Positions 28,264 through 36,151 of a stretch of DNA of 64,000 nucleotides are shown here, piece by piece. How positions within the stretch are numbered: the first letter of the stretch is position 1; every line of letters begins with the position of its first letter. The position numbers were made by a program, and so were the translations under genes. The DNA is from Promethearchaeota archaeon. GTDB lineage: Archaea > Asgardarchaeota > Lokiarchaeia > Sigyniarchaeales > SOKP01. The stretch lies in contig JAEOTA010000018.1 of assembly GCA_016840085.1 (NCBI GenBank), positions 140,888 to 204,887 on the forward strand, written 5' to 3'. The notes beneath the pieces were generated by a model. That model ran no database searches and was not told where the DNA came from. It worked only from the letters and a program-made list of their open reading frames with translations.

Positions 28264-29051
28264 TTAGTTCCCTCCTCGTCCGGCAACTTTAAAAGTTCTT
28301 CATGACGTCCATATAAAATATCGATCTGTTCTATGAAGTTCTTTACTCGATCTGATTTGGGAGATGTTAAGATATTTTTAGGAGATCCTTGTTCTATAAT
28401 AACTCCTCCATCGAGAAAGATCATTTCTGATGCAACTGCACTAGCAAATCCCATTTCATGAGTAACTACTACCATTGTTGTGCCCGCTTTAGCAATTTCC
28501 AGCATCACTTGAAGCACTTCTCCAATTAGTTCAGGATCCAAGGCAGAGGTCGGCTCATCAAATAATAATACATCAGGCTCCATAGCCAAGGCACGTGCAA
28601 TACCCACTCTTTGTTGTTGGCCACCTGACAGTTCTGCAGGATAATGATCAGCCCATTCCACCATTTTAACACGCTTTAAAGTCTCTAATGCCTTTGATTG
28701 AGCTTCCTCCTTTTCCAATCCCTTCACTCGGCGCAGTCCGAGACTAACGTTATCAATCGCTTTGAGATGAGCAAATAAGTTAAAATGTTGGAATACCATC
28801 CCGATCTTCGATCGTATTATATTGAGATCGACTCCAGGTGCCATCAAATTCTGTCCAGAAAGAAACACCTTACCTTTATCAGGGGGACTCAACATATTGA
28901 TGCAGCGAAGTAGTGTACTTTTACCACCGCCACTCGGTCCAAAAATGACTTTAACCTCTCGTTCCGCTAACTCGAATGATACTCCCTTAAGGACTTGCAA
29001 ATCCTCATATGATTTCCACACATTAATTATACGCAGTACAGGTTCAACTAT
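28260..29051 (-). CDS. Amino acid ABC transporter ATP-binding protein
   Basis: ATPase of the polar amino acid importer. Walker A is GPSGGGKST, the signature is LSGGQQQRV, Walker B is VLLFDEPTSALD, and the switch His is in VVTHEMGFA. The first standard start codon is GTG 29021, but this would cut the first beta-strand. In-frame codons before it encode VEPVLRII, a normal N-terminus for the family. No ATG, GTG or TTG is available there. ATA at 29051 lies six bases after GGGGGGTGG, and two bases after the permease stop, so I propose an AUA start. If GTG is used instead, the product is 253 residues and N-terminally short. Confidence 0.88.
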   Translation of the reverse strand: MVEPVLRIINVWKSYEDLQVLKGVSFELAEREVKVIFGPSGGGKSTLLRCINMLSPPDKGKVFLSGQNLMAPGVDLNIIRSKIGMVFQHFNLFAHLKAIDNVSLGLRRVKGLEKEEAQSKALETLKRVKMVEWADHYPAELSGGQQQRVGIARALAMEPDVLLFDEPTSALDPELIGEVLQVMLEIAKAGTTMVVVTHEMGFASAVASEMIFLDGGVIIEQGSPKNILTSPKSDRVKNFIEQIDILYGRHEELLKLPDEEGTK

Positions 29052-29053
29052 AT

Positions 29054-29740
29054 CTAACCACCCCCCATTCCTAACTTTCCAAGTTTCTTGGTTTGTCGTT
29101 CACCAAAGATTCTAGTTACTGGATATGTAAACAAAAAGTATAGAATTGCGACCACTCCCATTGTAAGGGCCCAAAGTTGAGGGAAGTTTCCAGAGATATC
29201 TAAACCTGCTTTCGTCATCTCAACAATTCCAACCGCATATGCGAAAGATGAATCTTTGATGACTACCGCATACTCATTAGACCAACTAGGAACAGATAGT
29301 CGTAATGCTTGAGGAAAAACAACATGTCGGAAAGCTTGGAATCGGTTCATCCCCAGCGCACGAGCAGCCTCCATCTGCCCTGGATTCACTGATAAAATAG
29401 CCCCACGAAAAATTTGAGACTGGTAGGCCCCACTACGAAGACCAAGTGCTAAGAATACACCAGCAAGAGGTCTAATTCCGCGTTCCATATACCAAAACAA
29501 ACCCGGTATTCCGAATGCAAATATGAAGATCAGGACTAGGACTGGGATACCGCGGAATAGCTTTTCATAACCACTCGCTAACCAACCGAGTTCCTTACCG
29601 CCATAAACTCGCATAAGTGCTAGCGATAGACCTAAAGCAAATCCCAATAATAAGCCTACGGCGGTAAGTATTAATGTTGCGGGTAAACCAGTTGTAAGAA
29701 TATAAAAAAAAATTGTGGGGAAATCGGGATTATCACTCAT
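29054..29740 (-). CDS. Amino acid ABC transporter permease (proximal)
   Basis: A 228-residue permease of the HisQ/GlnP family with about five membrane helices. The EAA-loop segment is GAILSVNPGQMEAARALGMN, and the family block YEKLFRGIPVLVLIF precedes it. It overlaps the binding-protein gene by four bases and is followed closely by the ATPase. The two different permeases should form a heterodimer. Stop codon is TAG. Confidence 0.93.
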   Translation of the reverse strand: MSDNPDFPTIFFYILTTGLPATLILTAVGLLLGFALGLSLALMRVYGGKELGWLASGYEKLFRGIPVLVLIFIFAFGIPGLFWYMERGIRPLAGVFLALGLRSGAYQSQIFRGAILSVNPGQMEAARALGMNRFQAFRHVVFPQALRLSVPSWSNEYAVVIKDSSFAYAVGIVEMTKAGLDISGNFPQLWALTMGVVAILYFLFTYPVTRIFGERQTKKLGKLGMGGG

Positions 29741-30549
29741 TCAAACCACTTTGCGAGTAATTCATCCATCGTTCCATCGGCATAGGCTTCAAGGATGACT
29801 TTGTTGATCACTTCTAGCAATTCTGGTTCTTCCCAACGGCACCATAGCGCTGTAGGTTCAGCTGGTACTGTGAATACAGTCTTAAGGTTATGTATTTTGG
29901 AATAGACAGTAAAAACAGGCTCATCTACAAAGGCAGCATCGATAGCTCCACCCAATAGATCCTGAATTAGCGTGTCAGCTTTAGGGTATACTTTAAATTC
30001 CGTATCCTCAGTTAAACCAAGACCGCCATCTGCCACTGGATCACTTAACGTATAATATTGTGTTGTACCTGCTTGGCAGCCAACAAAATAATCTGCAAGA
30101 TCCTCTACTTCAGTAATAGTAATGGTAGACGCTTCCTTGACCATGACCACTTCGTTTACACGAATGTAAGGAACAGAATGTGCGAGTTCTTTTGAGCGAT
30201 CTGTTGTGACCATCATTGCGGCAGCTATCATGTCAATTGTACCTGATTGACAAGCACCAATCAGTTCAGCAAACGCTATGTTTGTCATCGTAAGCTCAAC
30301 ACCAAGTTCATCTGCAATCATTTGTGATAATTCAACATCGAAACCACTCCACTTCTCTGTAGTTGTGTTATATAGTTCAAAGGGTGGCCAAGGTGCATCA
30401 GTTCCAACAATTAGTTCATCAGCATCTTGAATCTTCTCGACTGCCGTTTTACCTGGCGTTGGGGCAAATAATCCAGGTATAAACCATCCAACAACAAACC
30501 CTACTGCTAAGCAAGCTATCATCCCAATTATTGCCATTTCTCTTTTCAT
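29737..30549 (-). CDS. Amino acid ABC transporter substrate-binding protein
   Basis: A 270-residue SBP_bac_3-type solute receptor held at the outer face of the membrane. Residues 1-30 form a hydrophobic N-terminal anchor or signal (MAIIGMIACLAVGFVVGWFI); no lipobox Cys is evident, so it is probably membrane-anchored. The ligand domain shows GTDAPWPPFELYN, SGFDVELSQMIADELG and IDAAFVDEP. The Asp/Arg pair for the amino acid alpha-groups is plausible (TTDRSKELAHS). First gene of the operon; a TATA-like element is about 90 bases upstream. The low-AT coding style suggests a later arrival, perhaps from bacteria. Confidence 0.92.
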   Translation of the reverse strand: MKREMAIIGMIACLAVGFVVGWFIPGLFAPTPGKTAVEKIQDADELIVGTDAPWPPFELYNTTTEKWSGFDVELSQMIADELGVELTMTNIAFAELIGACQSGTIDMIAAAMMVTTDRSKELAHSVPYIRVNEVVMVKEASTITITEVEDLADYFVGCQAGTTQYYTLSDPVADGGLGLTEDTEFKVYPKADTLIQDLLGGAIDAAFVDEPVFTVYSKIHNLKTVFTVPAEPTALWCRWEEPELLEVINKVILEAYADGTMDELLAKWFE

Positions 30550-30633
30550 AAACTAATAACCTCTTTATTTTATTTTTAATAAATTCTATATTCCATTTTT
30601 AGTTTGATTTCTGATGTGGATATATTTCATAAG

Positions 30634-30650
30634 TTAATATATAAAGCTTT
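30634..30650 (-). promoter_or_regulatory. Candidate BRE/TATA promoter for the ABC transporter operon
   Basis: In the 300-base spacer 30550-30849, the minus strand reads GAAAGCTTTATATATTAAC, a purine-rich BRE followed by a TATA-like octamer, about 90 bases before the binding-protein start. A second TATA-like run (AGATATATATACC) is near 30690 on the plus strand. No open frame is seen in the spacer. Confidence 0.35.
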
Positions 30651-30849
30651 CTATTCTTGAGTTGAAGATATGATTTATCATTATTACTCAGAAAGATATA
30701 TATACCTATTTCTACTTATGAGATAAGCTTTATTCGTGCATATGAATTTTATACAGTTATTTTATTTAATATTCTCGCAAAAAACTCTCTGAAAGATAAT
30801 TATTTCATATAAAATGTTTCAATATTATTTGTTTTTCATCACTAACGTT

Positions 30850-31422
30850 TTAAAATGGAGGAGTTGCTAAAAATTCATATAAGACATCCTCTTCTAAATT
30901 TAAGAGTAATGCAGGGGTGATTTCTTTAAATTTTATACCTTCTGTTTTTTTGATTAAAATTTCTTCATTTACTAGTCCTGTATTATACCAATGCTTTAGT
31001 AATCCTATTCTTTTTATTTTTGCCATGTTTAGAAGAGTATGCAAGAAATTCATCCAGTTATCTATCTCTTGATGAATCTCCATAGGAGTTTTTCTTAGAG
31101 CATTTTTATGTTGTTTTGAGCTAATTTTCCTCTTTATCCAATTATGTATCTGTTCTTCAGACCACTTCTTTTTTTTAAGCGTCCTAATTTTTTTTGATTT
31201 AAGTAATTTCTTATATTCTTGCGAACAGTTTTGAGATCCTAAAACCGTATCACAGTCGCAATAGCTTTTTGTTGCTCTAAGATACAATTCATTGGTCCTC
31301 AATTGAGATTTTACATTAACATTGTTAATAGGCGAAAAATCCATATCGAATTTGTTAAAATAAGATTTTAATTCTTCTAAATTAACTTCATTTGGTAAGG
31401 TCGCTGTAATGTAATAACACAT
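30850..31422 (-). CDS. Conserved-looking protein of unknown function with CDC motif
   Basis: A 190-residue soluble protein. It begins MCYYITATLP and has a compact cysteine motif YCDCDTVLGS at about residues 54-63, followed by a very basic helical stretch (KKLLKSKKIRTLKKKKW). The C-terminal half is helical. The MCYYITA start and CDC-x-x-x-LG motif give an impression of a widespread small family, but I cannot name it. Metal or nucleic-acid binding is possible from the cysteines and basic region. It sits alone between the ABC operon and the SCP2-DUF35-thiolase operon. Confidence 0.65.
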   Translation of the reverse strand: MCYYITATLPNEVNLEELKSYFNKFDMDFSPINNVNVKSQLRTNELYLRATKSYCDCDTVLGSQNCSQEYKKLLKSKKIRTLKKKKWSEEQIHNWIKRKISSKQHKNALRKTPMEIHQEIDNWMNFLHTLLNMAKIKRIGLLKHWYNTGLVNEEILIKKTEGIKFKEITPALLLNLEEDVLYEFLATPPF

Positions 31423-31503
31423 TTTAATCGCAGTACATTTGCCAAATTTTGTATTTCCTGAAAATATTAATATTAATTAAAAATAAGAAATGAAATAATA
31501 ATT

Positions 31504-31875
31504 TTATTTTGTTTTTAGAACAAGAGTTATTGCTCTTGTAAGTCGGATGACATCCATAACTTTCCCCTTTTCTACAGTTATTTGTTCTCTACTAATTGCA
31601 TGTGTAAAATCCCCCTTTCCTTCGCATATTCTTACGATGGCAAGGTTATCGCCAGACATAACGATCTCTGGTGAAGAAAATGTTCCTTGATTGACTTTTG
31701 CTTTCAGATCTTGTATCTCTACATAAAATGGATCTTCGTTATCTAAATTAAATTGAAATGTCATATCCCAATGTACTGGTTTACCGCCTATATCTGTTAC
31801 AAATACTTGCTGAGCCTTAGGAAGCGTATTCATTTTTTCAACGATCCTTGTTAAATTTTCATATGCTATTCCCAA
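31504..31875 (-). CDS. SCP2 sterol-carrier-like protein
   Basis: A 123-residue SCP2-fold protein (KPVHWDMTFQFNLDNEDPFYVEI, then SPEIVMSGDNLAIVRICEGKGDFTHAI), normally a binder of hydrophobic acyl-CoA or lipid ligands. It starts at TTG 31875, with GGAGG upstream, two bases after the DUF35 gene. It is third in the operon thiolase-DUF35-SCP2. In animals the SCP-x protein fuses a thiolase to an SCP2 domain; here the same parts are separate genes, with DUF35 added. It probably presents bulky acyl-CoA substrates to the thiolase-like enzyme, an inference from context. Confidence 0.85.
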   Translation of the reverse strand: MGIAYENLTRIVEKMNTLPKAQQVFVTDIGGKPVHWDMTFQFNLDNEDPFYVEIQDLKAKVNQGTFSSPEIVMSGDNLAIVRICEGKGDFTHAISREQITVEKGKVMDVIRLTRAITLVLKTK

Positions 31876-31877
31876 TT

Positions 31878-32372
31878 TTATTCTCCTCCCTCATATTCAG
31901 GTTTATTTATCCAATTTTCATATTCATCTTCAGGAACAAAGAAAAAATCAGTCATTTTTCCTTCTCTTTCTTTTTGAAACACAGCTCTCACTCTTTTTCC
32001 TTTTTTAATCTTTGAAGGCACTAAATTTTCTGAAAAAATTCCTTGTAATATAGCAGTATCTGCTCCTTCTAATTTAATGTATCCTACTGCATATGGAATA
32101 TTTTTGATAAAAGCAGATGTTGTAAACCAAACTATCGTACTAACTTCAATTATTCCCGTTTTTTTCACTTCAATCCATTCGGCTGGTACATAGCAATCAG
32201 AGCAATTTATTCTCGGGGGCATCCATACTTTCCCGCAATTAGAACATTTTGTCCCCAATAACCTTTTACTTTTTATTAGCTCTTTGAAAAATTTGGATTG
32301 CCCACCCATTGTATATTTATAATTAATTCTGATAACATCTCTTATTTCATGTGCTTGAAAGTTTTCTGTCAT
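31878..32372 (-). CDS. DUF35 zinc-ribbon/OB-fold protein of the SCP2 operon
   Basis: A 164-residue DUF35 protein. Zinc ligands are C43, C46, C57 and C60 in CSNC and NCSDC, with WMPPRI between. The OB-fold covers about 65-145. Its start overlaps the end of the thiolase-like gene by four bases (ATGA), showing translational coupling. It is presumed to bind the thiolase-like protein at 32369-33616 and to pass substrate between it and the SCP2 protein. Confidence 0.88.
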   Translation of the reverse strand: MTENFQAHEIRDVIRINYKYTMGGQSKFFKELIKSKRLLGTKCSNCGKVWMPPRINCSDCYVPAEWIEVKKTGIIEVSTIVWFTTSAFIKNIPYAVGYIKLEGADTAILQGIFSENLVPSKIKKGKRVRAVFQKEREGKMTDFFFVPEDEYENWINKPEYEGGE

Positions 32373-33616
32373 TTTTTCAATCCCTCCTCATTAGACATTA
32401 CAATTATAGCAGCATAAGCTGCCCCTGGACCTCCAATTGAATGTGAGATCGCTCTACCATTTTCGATTGTTTCAATTTGATGTTTACCAGCATCTTCACG
32501 TATTTGTAAAGCTGCTTCTCCCGTAGACATAATACCAGTTGCACCTACAGCGTGTCCACAACCTATTAAACCACCACATGGACAACATGGTAATTCTCCA
32601 GCCATCATTGGGCCTCCTTCTTCAATCCATTTCCCACCTTCTCCGAATGGAACAAAACCAAGTTCTTCGTATGAAATCACCTCCTGTCCACTAAAGGCAT
32701 CATGAAGTTCAGCTACATCGATTTGTGATTTTATTTTTTTATAGTCCAATCCTGCCATCTTATAAGCAGCTTTTGCTGCATAAATATTCGAATATAATCT
32801 TCCCATATCTTCTCTATTTCCTATAAAACAATCAGTATTCGCTGCGCCAACCCCCGTTATCCAAATTGGTTTTTCAACTTTTAATTCCTTTACTTTTTCT
32901 TCACTTGCTAAAATTAATGCAGCAGATGCTTCTGAATAAAGACAACAATCAAGCATCTTGAAAGGATAGCAGATAATTCTTGAATTCATTACATCCTCAA
33001 CTGTTATTTCCATTGGAGATTGAGCTTTAGGATTATTTATTGCATTTCCATGATTTTTTACAGATACGAGTGCCATTTGTTCTTCTGTTGGATTTCCAAA
33101 TTCCTCAAAATGAGCATTCACCATACTTACATAAGAGCTTGCTGCCATCATTCCCATTGGATATTCGTAAGTCATATCAGCAGAGTATGCAATAGCATTA
33201 AGTACTTCAGGAGTAGTAGTTCCAGTTTGTTCATCATAGCAATCATTGCATTTCTCGACTCCTATACATAAACATAATTCTGACAATCCCGACGCTACTT
33301 CAGCATAAGCCATCCTAACAGTATATCCTCCCGTTGCACCTCCCGTTGCTATGCGTGTTCCTGGTTTATTATTCATGCCTAAATAACTGTTTGTAAAAAT
33401 ATCTGGCATAAATTGTCGCTCAAATAATTCATTATATATTCCGTAAACTGTTGATTGAAGGTCTTCATGAGTTATTTCGGCACCATTTTTATTAGAATCT
33501 TCTAGAGCAAGCTTAGTAGCATTAAATGCGAGCTCAAAATAAGTCTTATCTAAATAACGGGCTTTAAAGGGAGTAATTCCTATTCCAATTATTGCAACCT
33601 TTTTCATATTACTCAT
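32369..33616 (-). CDS. Thiolase-fold protein of the SCP2 operon, no catalytic Cys
   Basis: A 415-residue SCP-x-type thiolase homologue. The cysteine position is G93 in IATGGATGGYTV. The His motif is kept (GCGHAVGATG), and the C-terminal region reads AISHSIGGPG, without Cys. A VAELHDAFSGQE block matches the HDAF block of the protein at 17200, its closest relative here. It is the first gene of a three-gene operon with DUF35 and SCP2. Retention of His with loss of Cys fits an aldol-type lyase better than a thiolase. Confidence 0.85.
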   Translation of the reverse strand: MSNMKKVAIIGIGITPFKARYLDKTYFELAFNATKLALEDSNKNGAEITHEDLQSTVYGIYNELFERQFMPDIFTNSYLGMNNKPGTRIATGGATGGYTVRMAYAEVASGLSELCLCIGVEKCNDCYDEQTGTTTPEVLNAIAYSADMTYEYPMGMMAASSYVSMVNAHFEEFGNPTEEQMALVSVKNHGNAINNPKAQSPMEITVEDVMNSRIICYPFKMLDCCLYSEASAALILASEEKVKELKVEKPIWITGVGAANTDCFIGNREDMGRLYSNIYAAKAAYKMAGLDYKKIKSQIDVAELHDAFSGQEVISYEELGFVPFGEGGKWIEEGGPMMAGELPCCPCGGLIGCGHAVGATGIMSTGEAALQIREDAGKHQIETIENGRAISHSIGGPGAAYAAIIVMSNEEGLKK

Positions 33617-33680
33617 TTTAGACTATAATTTAGATATTTTTGAATAAAGCAATATAATAATTTAGATTTAGTAAGTAATT

Positions 33681-33724
33681 AATTTTAGTTTTAGTTAATA
33701 TTTTGAAGTTTAAAAACTAAAATT
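33681..33724. promoter_or_regulatory. Twelve-base inverted repeat upstream of the SCP2-operon thiolase
   Basis: AATTTTAGTTTT (33681-33692) and AAAACTAAAATT (33713-33724) are perfect inverted repeats separated by 20 bases, 65-108 bases before the start at 33616. The core AATTTTAGT/ACTAAAATT resembles the shorter repeat at 17136-17156 in front of another thiolase gene. It could be an operator for a shared acyl-CoA regulator, or a promoter element. The remaining spacer to 33827 shows no gene. Confidence 0.35.
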
Positions 33725-33827
33725 TATAGAATATTAGCTATCAATACCTTAATTCTAGAGGTACTTTTATTCCTAAGTTAGTTACGTTAAATACATGAGG
33801 AATTTGATAATTGCTATTACATATTAA

Positions 33828-34301
33828 TTACCAAAATTGAACAGAATAGAATGTAATCGTTGCAAAAATAATCCCACAAATAATAATTACCAAAAAGTCC
33901 AAATTTTTTATTTCAATATTCATATTACTCGCTAATCTTTTTTTAAAAATTAGAGTGATTAGAAAGGGTATAAGAAATATAAGACCATATGCTGCGAAAG
34001 TAGTTGGTTCATATAATTGTTCAGGGACATTTCGATACAATCCAAAAAAGATCCAATCGAATATGATTGCCAATAATAGAAAGATTAAAGCTACGTATAG
34101 GCTTCCAATCCAAAATGATCCGTTTGAATATTTTTTTAAGCAGTAATACGAAGTAAGACCCCAAATGGTTGGTGCTAGAATAAGCATCATAATTATTCCA
34201 AATATTTCATTTAATATCCAAGGTATCCATAAAACAGCATTTGAAAACCAATACGCAGAGATTCCAACTAAGAGCGTTAAAAATAACCAGTTCTTTCTCA
34301 T
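33828..34301 (-). CDS. Small membrane protein with about five helices
   Basis: A 157-residue hydrophobic protein with helices at roughly 5-27, 30-53, 62-88, 100-120 and 133-155. No charged catalytic motif or known signature is recognised. It begins at ATG 34301, with a GAGAAAATGAG-like context. It may be co-oriented with the URO-D gene upstream but is separated by 81 bases with a TATA-like AGTTTAAAAAC element (seen on the plus strand). Confidence 0.7.
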   Translation of the reverse strand: MRKNWLFLTLLVGISAYWFSNAVLWIPWILNEIFGIIMMLILAPTIWGLTSYYCLKKYSNGSFWIGSLYVALIFLLLAIIFDWIFFGLYRNVPEQLYEPTTFAAYGLIFLIPFLITLIFKKRLASNMNIEIKNLDFLVIIICGIIFATITFYSVQFW

Positions 34302-34382
34302 TTTCTCACCATTAATATTTAGAGATTTTTTAATTTTTTAACCTTAAGTTAAGTCTTTTAGCGACATTTAAGTTTAAAAACC

Positions 34383-35471
34383 TTATTTTTCAATAGGATA
34401 TTTGCCATATTTTTCAATTGCTTCGGGGATGGCTAAAATATTTGGTATTGGAACACCCCATGGCAAACAACAAATTGGTCCACAGATATATCTCCCTGTG
34501 GGTGCTAGATTTAAAATATTCTCTTTGACTTTTTCTTTGACTTCTAATGCTGTTCCTGAGAACATCTCTCGACTAACATCAATGTTTGCACCCATTATAG
34601 TAATATTCGGGAATTTTTTCTGAAATTGTATCCAATATTCAATATCTAGAGGATGAGAGCCATTTACAGCAATAAATTCAATTTGTTCACAAATTTCTTC
34701 GAAATAAGGACTCGTCCCGCAATTATGGAGAATAAAAGGAACTTTAATTTTATCTTGAAATTTTTTTATAAATTGTCCCTCGAATTGCATAGCATCTTGA
34801 AAAGACATCATATGTCTATTAAACGCATAAGCAGGATAAAGAATAATACTACATGATCCTACTTCTTCAATCCATGCATTGTATGAATTAATTTGGCTTT
34901 CAAAAATCTTTTTACAAAGCTTTAAGAGTAAATCAGGATTTTGCTTAATATCTCTATAAGCTTGAACCCCTCTTAATTCTTGCACAACAGACCATAGACC
35001 AAGTCCCATATTTTGTGGATATTTCGTTTTTTTTTGTATAATTTTCGCAGCTGCATAAGTAGTTTTCCATAATCCACTTTTTGTATGGTTTGGAATTTCT
35101 AATTTTTCAATATCTTCTTCAGTTTTGCAGAGTTCTCCTTGTTTTATAGCTAACGGTTTGTAATCATACCATTCAATTAAGTCCATTCCATCATTTGCTT
35201 CAGCGAACGCATAAGCTTCTGCAGGACCTGCATAAGCAGAGGGTAACTGAATGGAATCAGCTCTAATGAACTCTGCGGACATTATCATAGATTTTGCATA
35301 TAGTTTAGGTGAACTTAACATTTCTTTTGCAGTTCTTCCTACTATACGTGTGGCAAATTGTTCATCAATAATAGGGAAAAATGGAACTTTATCAACTTTC
35401 TTTTTATATCCTGAAAGCGTATTCATCATCCTACTGGCAGATCTAACCCAATCATGTGGCATTTCATACAC
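34383..35471 (-). CDS. URO-D-family corrinoid methyltransferase-like protein
   Basis: A 362-residue protein of the uroporphyrinogen decarboxylase superfamily, in the branch that includes MtaA/MtbA methylcobamide:CoM methyltransferases and O-demethylase subunits. Visible blocks are FILHNCGTSPYFEEI (His and Cys that could bind zinc), IMGANIDVSREM and a C-terminal RYICGPICCLPWG. Haem synthesis is unlikely because the next gene upstream encodes a corrinoid protein and overlaps it. Start may be GTG 35471, overlapping the corrinoid gene stop, or ATG 35462. It probably moves methyl groups to or from the corrinoid protein; the methyl donor is unknown. Confidence 0.88.
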   Translation of the reverse strand: MYEMPHDWVRSASRMMNTLSGYKKKVDKVPFFPIIDEQFATRIVGRTAKEMLSSPKLYAKSMIMSAEFIRADSIQLPSAYAGPAEAYAFAEANDGMDLIEWYDYKPLAIKQGELCKTEEDIEKLEIPNHTKSGLWKTTYAAAKIIQKKTKYPQNMGLGLWSVVQELRGVQAYRDIKQNPDLLLKLCKKIFESQINSYNAWIEEVGSCSIILYPAYAFNRHMMSFQDAMQFEGQFIKKFQDKIKVPFILHNCGTSPYFEEICEQIEFIAVNGSHPLDIEYWIQFQKKFPNITIMGANIDVSREMFSGTALEVKEKVKENILNLAPTGRYICGPICCLPWGVPIPNILAIPEAIEKYGKYPIEK

Positions 35472-36108
35472 TCTCCATCATTTTTAAAATTTTTTGAATC
35501 CCTTCCCATCCATCCTTAGCATAATCATCCGCTCCTATTATATCGCAAGATTCTTTTGATAAAATTCCTCCCCCGACAATTATTTTAGAAGATAAATTTT
35601 CTCGTTTTAAAAGATTAACTGTTTCAACCATTTTAGAAATACTCATTGTGAGAAGACCACTTAAGCCAATTACCTTTGGGTTCACTTCTTTGGCCTTTTC
35701 AATAAATACTTTTGGAGATACATCAACACCTAAATCAATTACCTCAAATCCTTGCCCTTCCAATAACGCGATTACTAAGCTTTTTCCTATTTCGTGAATA
35801 TCTCCTTCTACAGTTCCTATTAAAATCGTTCCTTTAAATTTTTTGTTTAAATCCTCTTTCAATTTAGGTTTTAAAATTTTCATTATGTGTTTCATTATAT
35901 CAGCGGCAATTAACATATCTGGAAGAAAAAATTCCCCGCTTTGATACAACTCTCCAATTTTTTCAGCAGCTTTAGCAATAACTTCTGTAAAAATTTGTTT
36001 TATACTAATATTAGATTTTAAAAGTTTTTGAAAGCCATCTAAAGCTTTTTGAGTCTCCCCATAAATAATAGATTGTTTTAAGGTGTCGATTCTTTCTTTA
36101 TTATTCAT
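35464..36108 (-). CDS. Corrinoid (B12-binding) methyltransferase protein, MtbC/MtmC-like
   Basis: A 214-residue cobalamin protein that shuttles methyl groups. Residues 1-90 form the helical B12-binding cap (LYQSGEFFLPDMLIAAD). The B12 domain shows the base-off motif with lower cobalt ligand H105 in EGDIHEIGKS, then IGLSGLLTMS and IIVGGGI. It overlaps the URO-D gene, so the two are translated together. No substrate-specific MttB, MtmB or MtaB gene is adjacent, so either the URO-D protein is the demethylase or a distant gene supplies it. Methyl groups could feed the Wood-Ljungdahl pathway. Confidence 0.94.
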   Translation of the reverse strand: MNNKERIDTLKQSIIYGETQKALDGFQKLLKSNISIKQIFTEVIAKAAEKIGELYQSGEFFLPDMLIAADIMKHIMKILKPKLKEDLNKKFKGTILIGTVEGDIHEIGKSLVIALLEGQGFEVIDLGVDVSPKVFIEKAKEVNPKVIGLSGLLTMSISKMVETVNLLKRENLSSKIIVGGGILSKESCDIIGADDYAKDGWEGIQKILKMMESV

Positions 36109-36151
36109 AATTTATTCTTATATCACTTTAAATTAAAAATTATTAATTAGT

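Noticed and set aside
34383..35471. True uroporphyrinogen decarboxylase (HemE)
   Set aside because: The translational overlap with a corrinoid protein gene and the Cys/His blocks fit the MtaA-like methyltransferase branch better.
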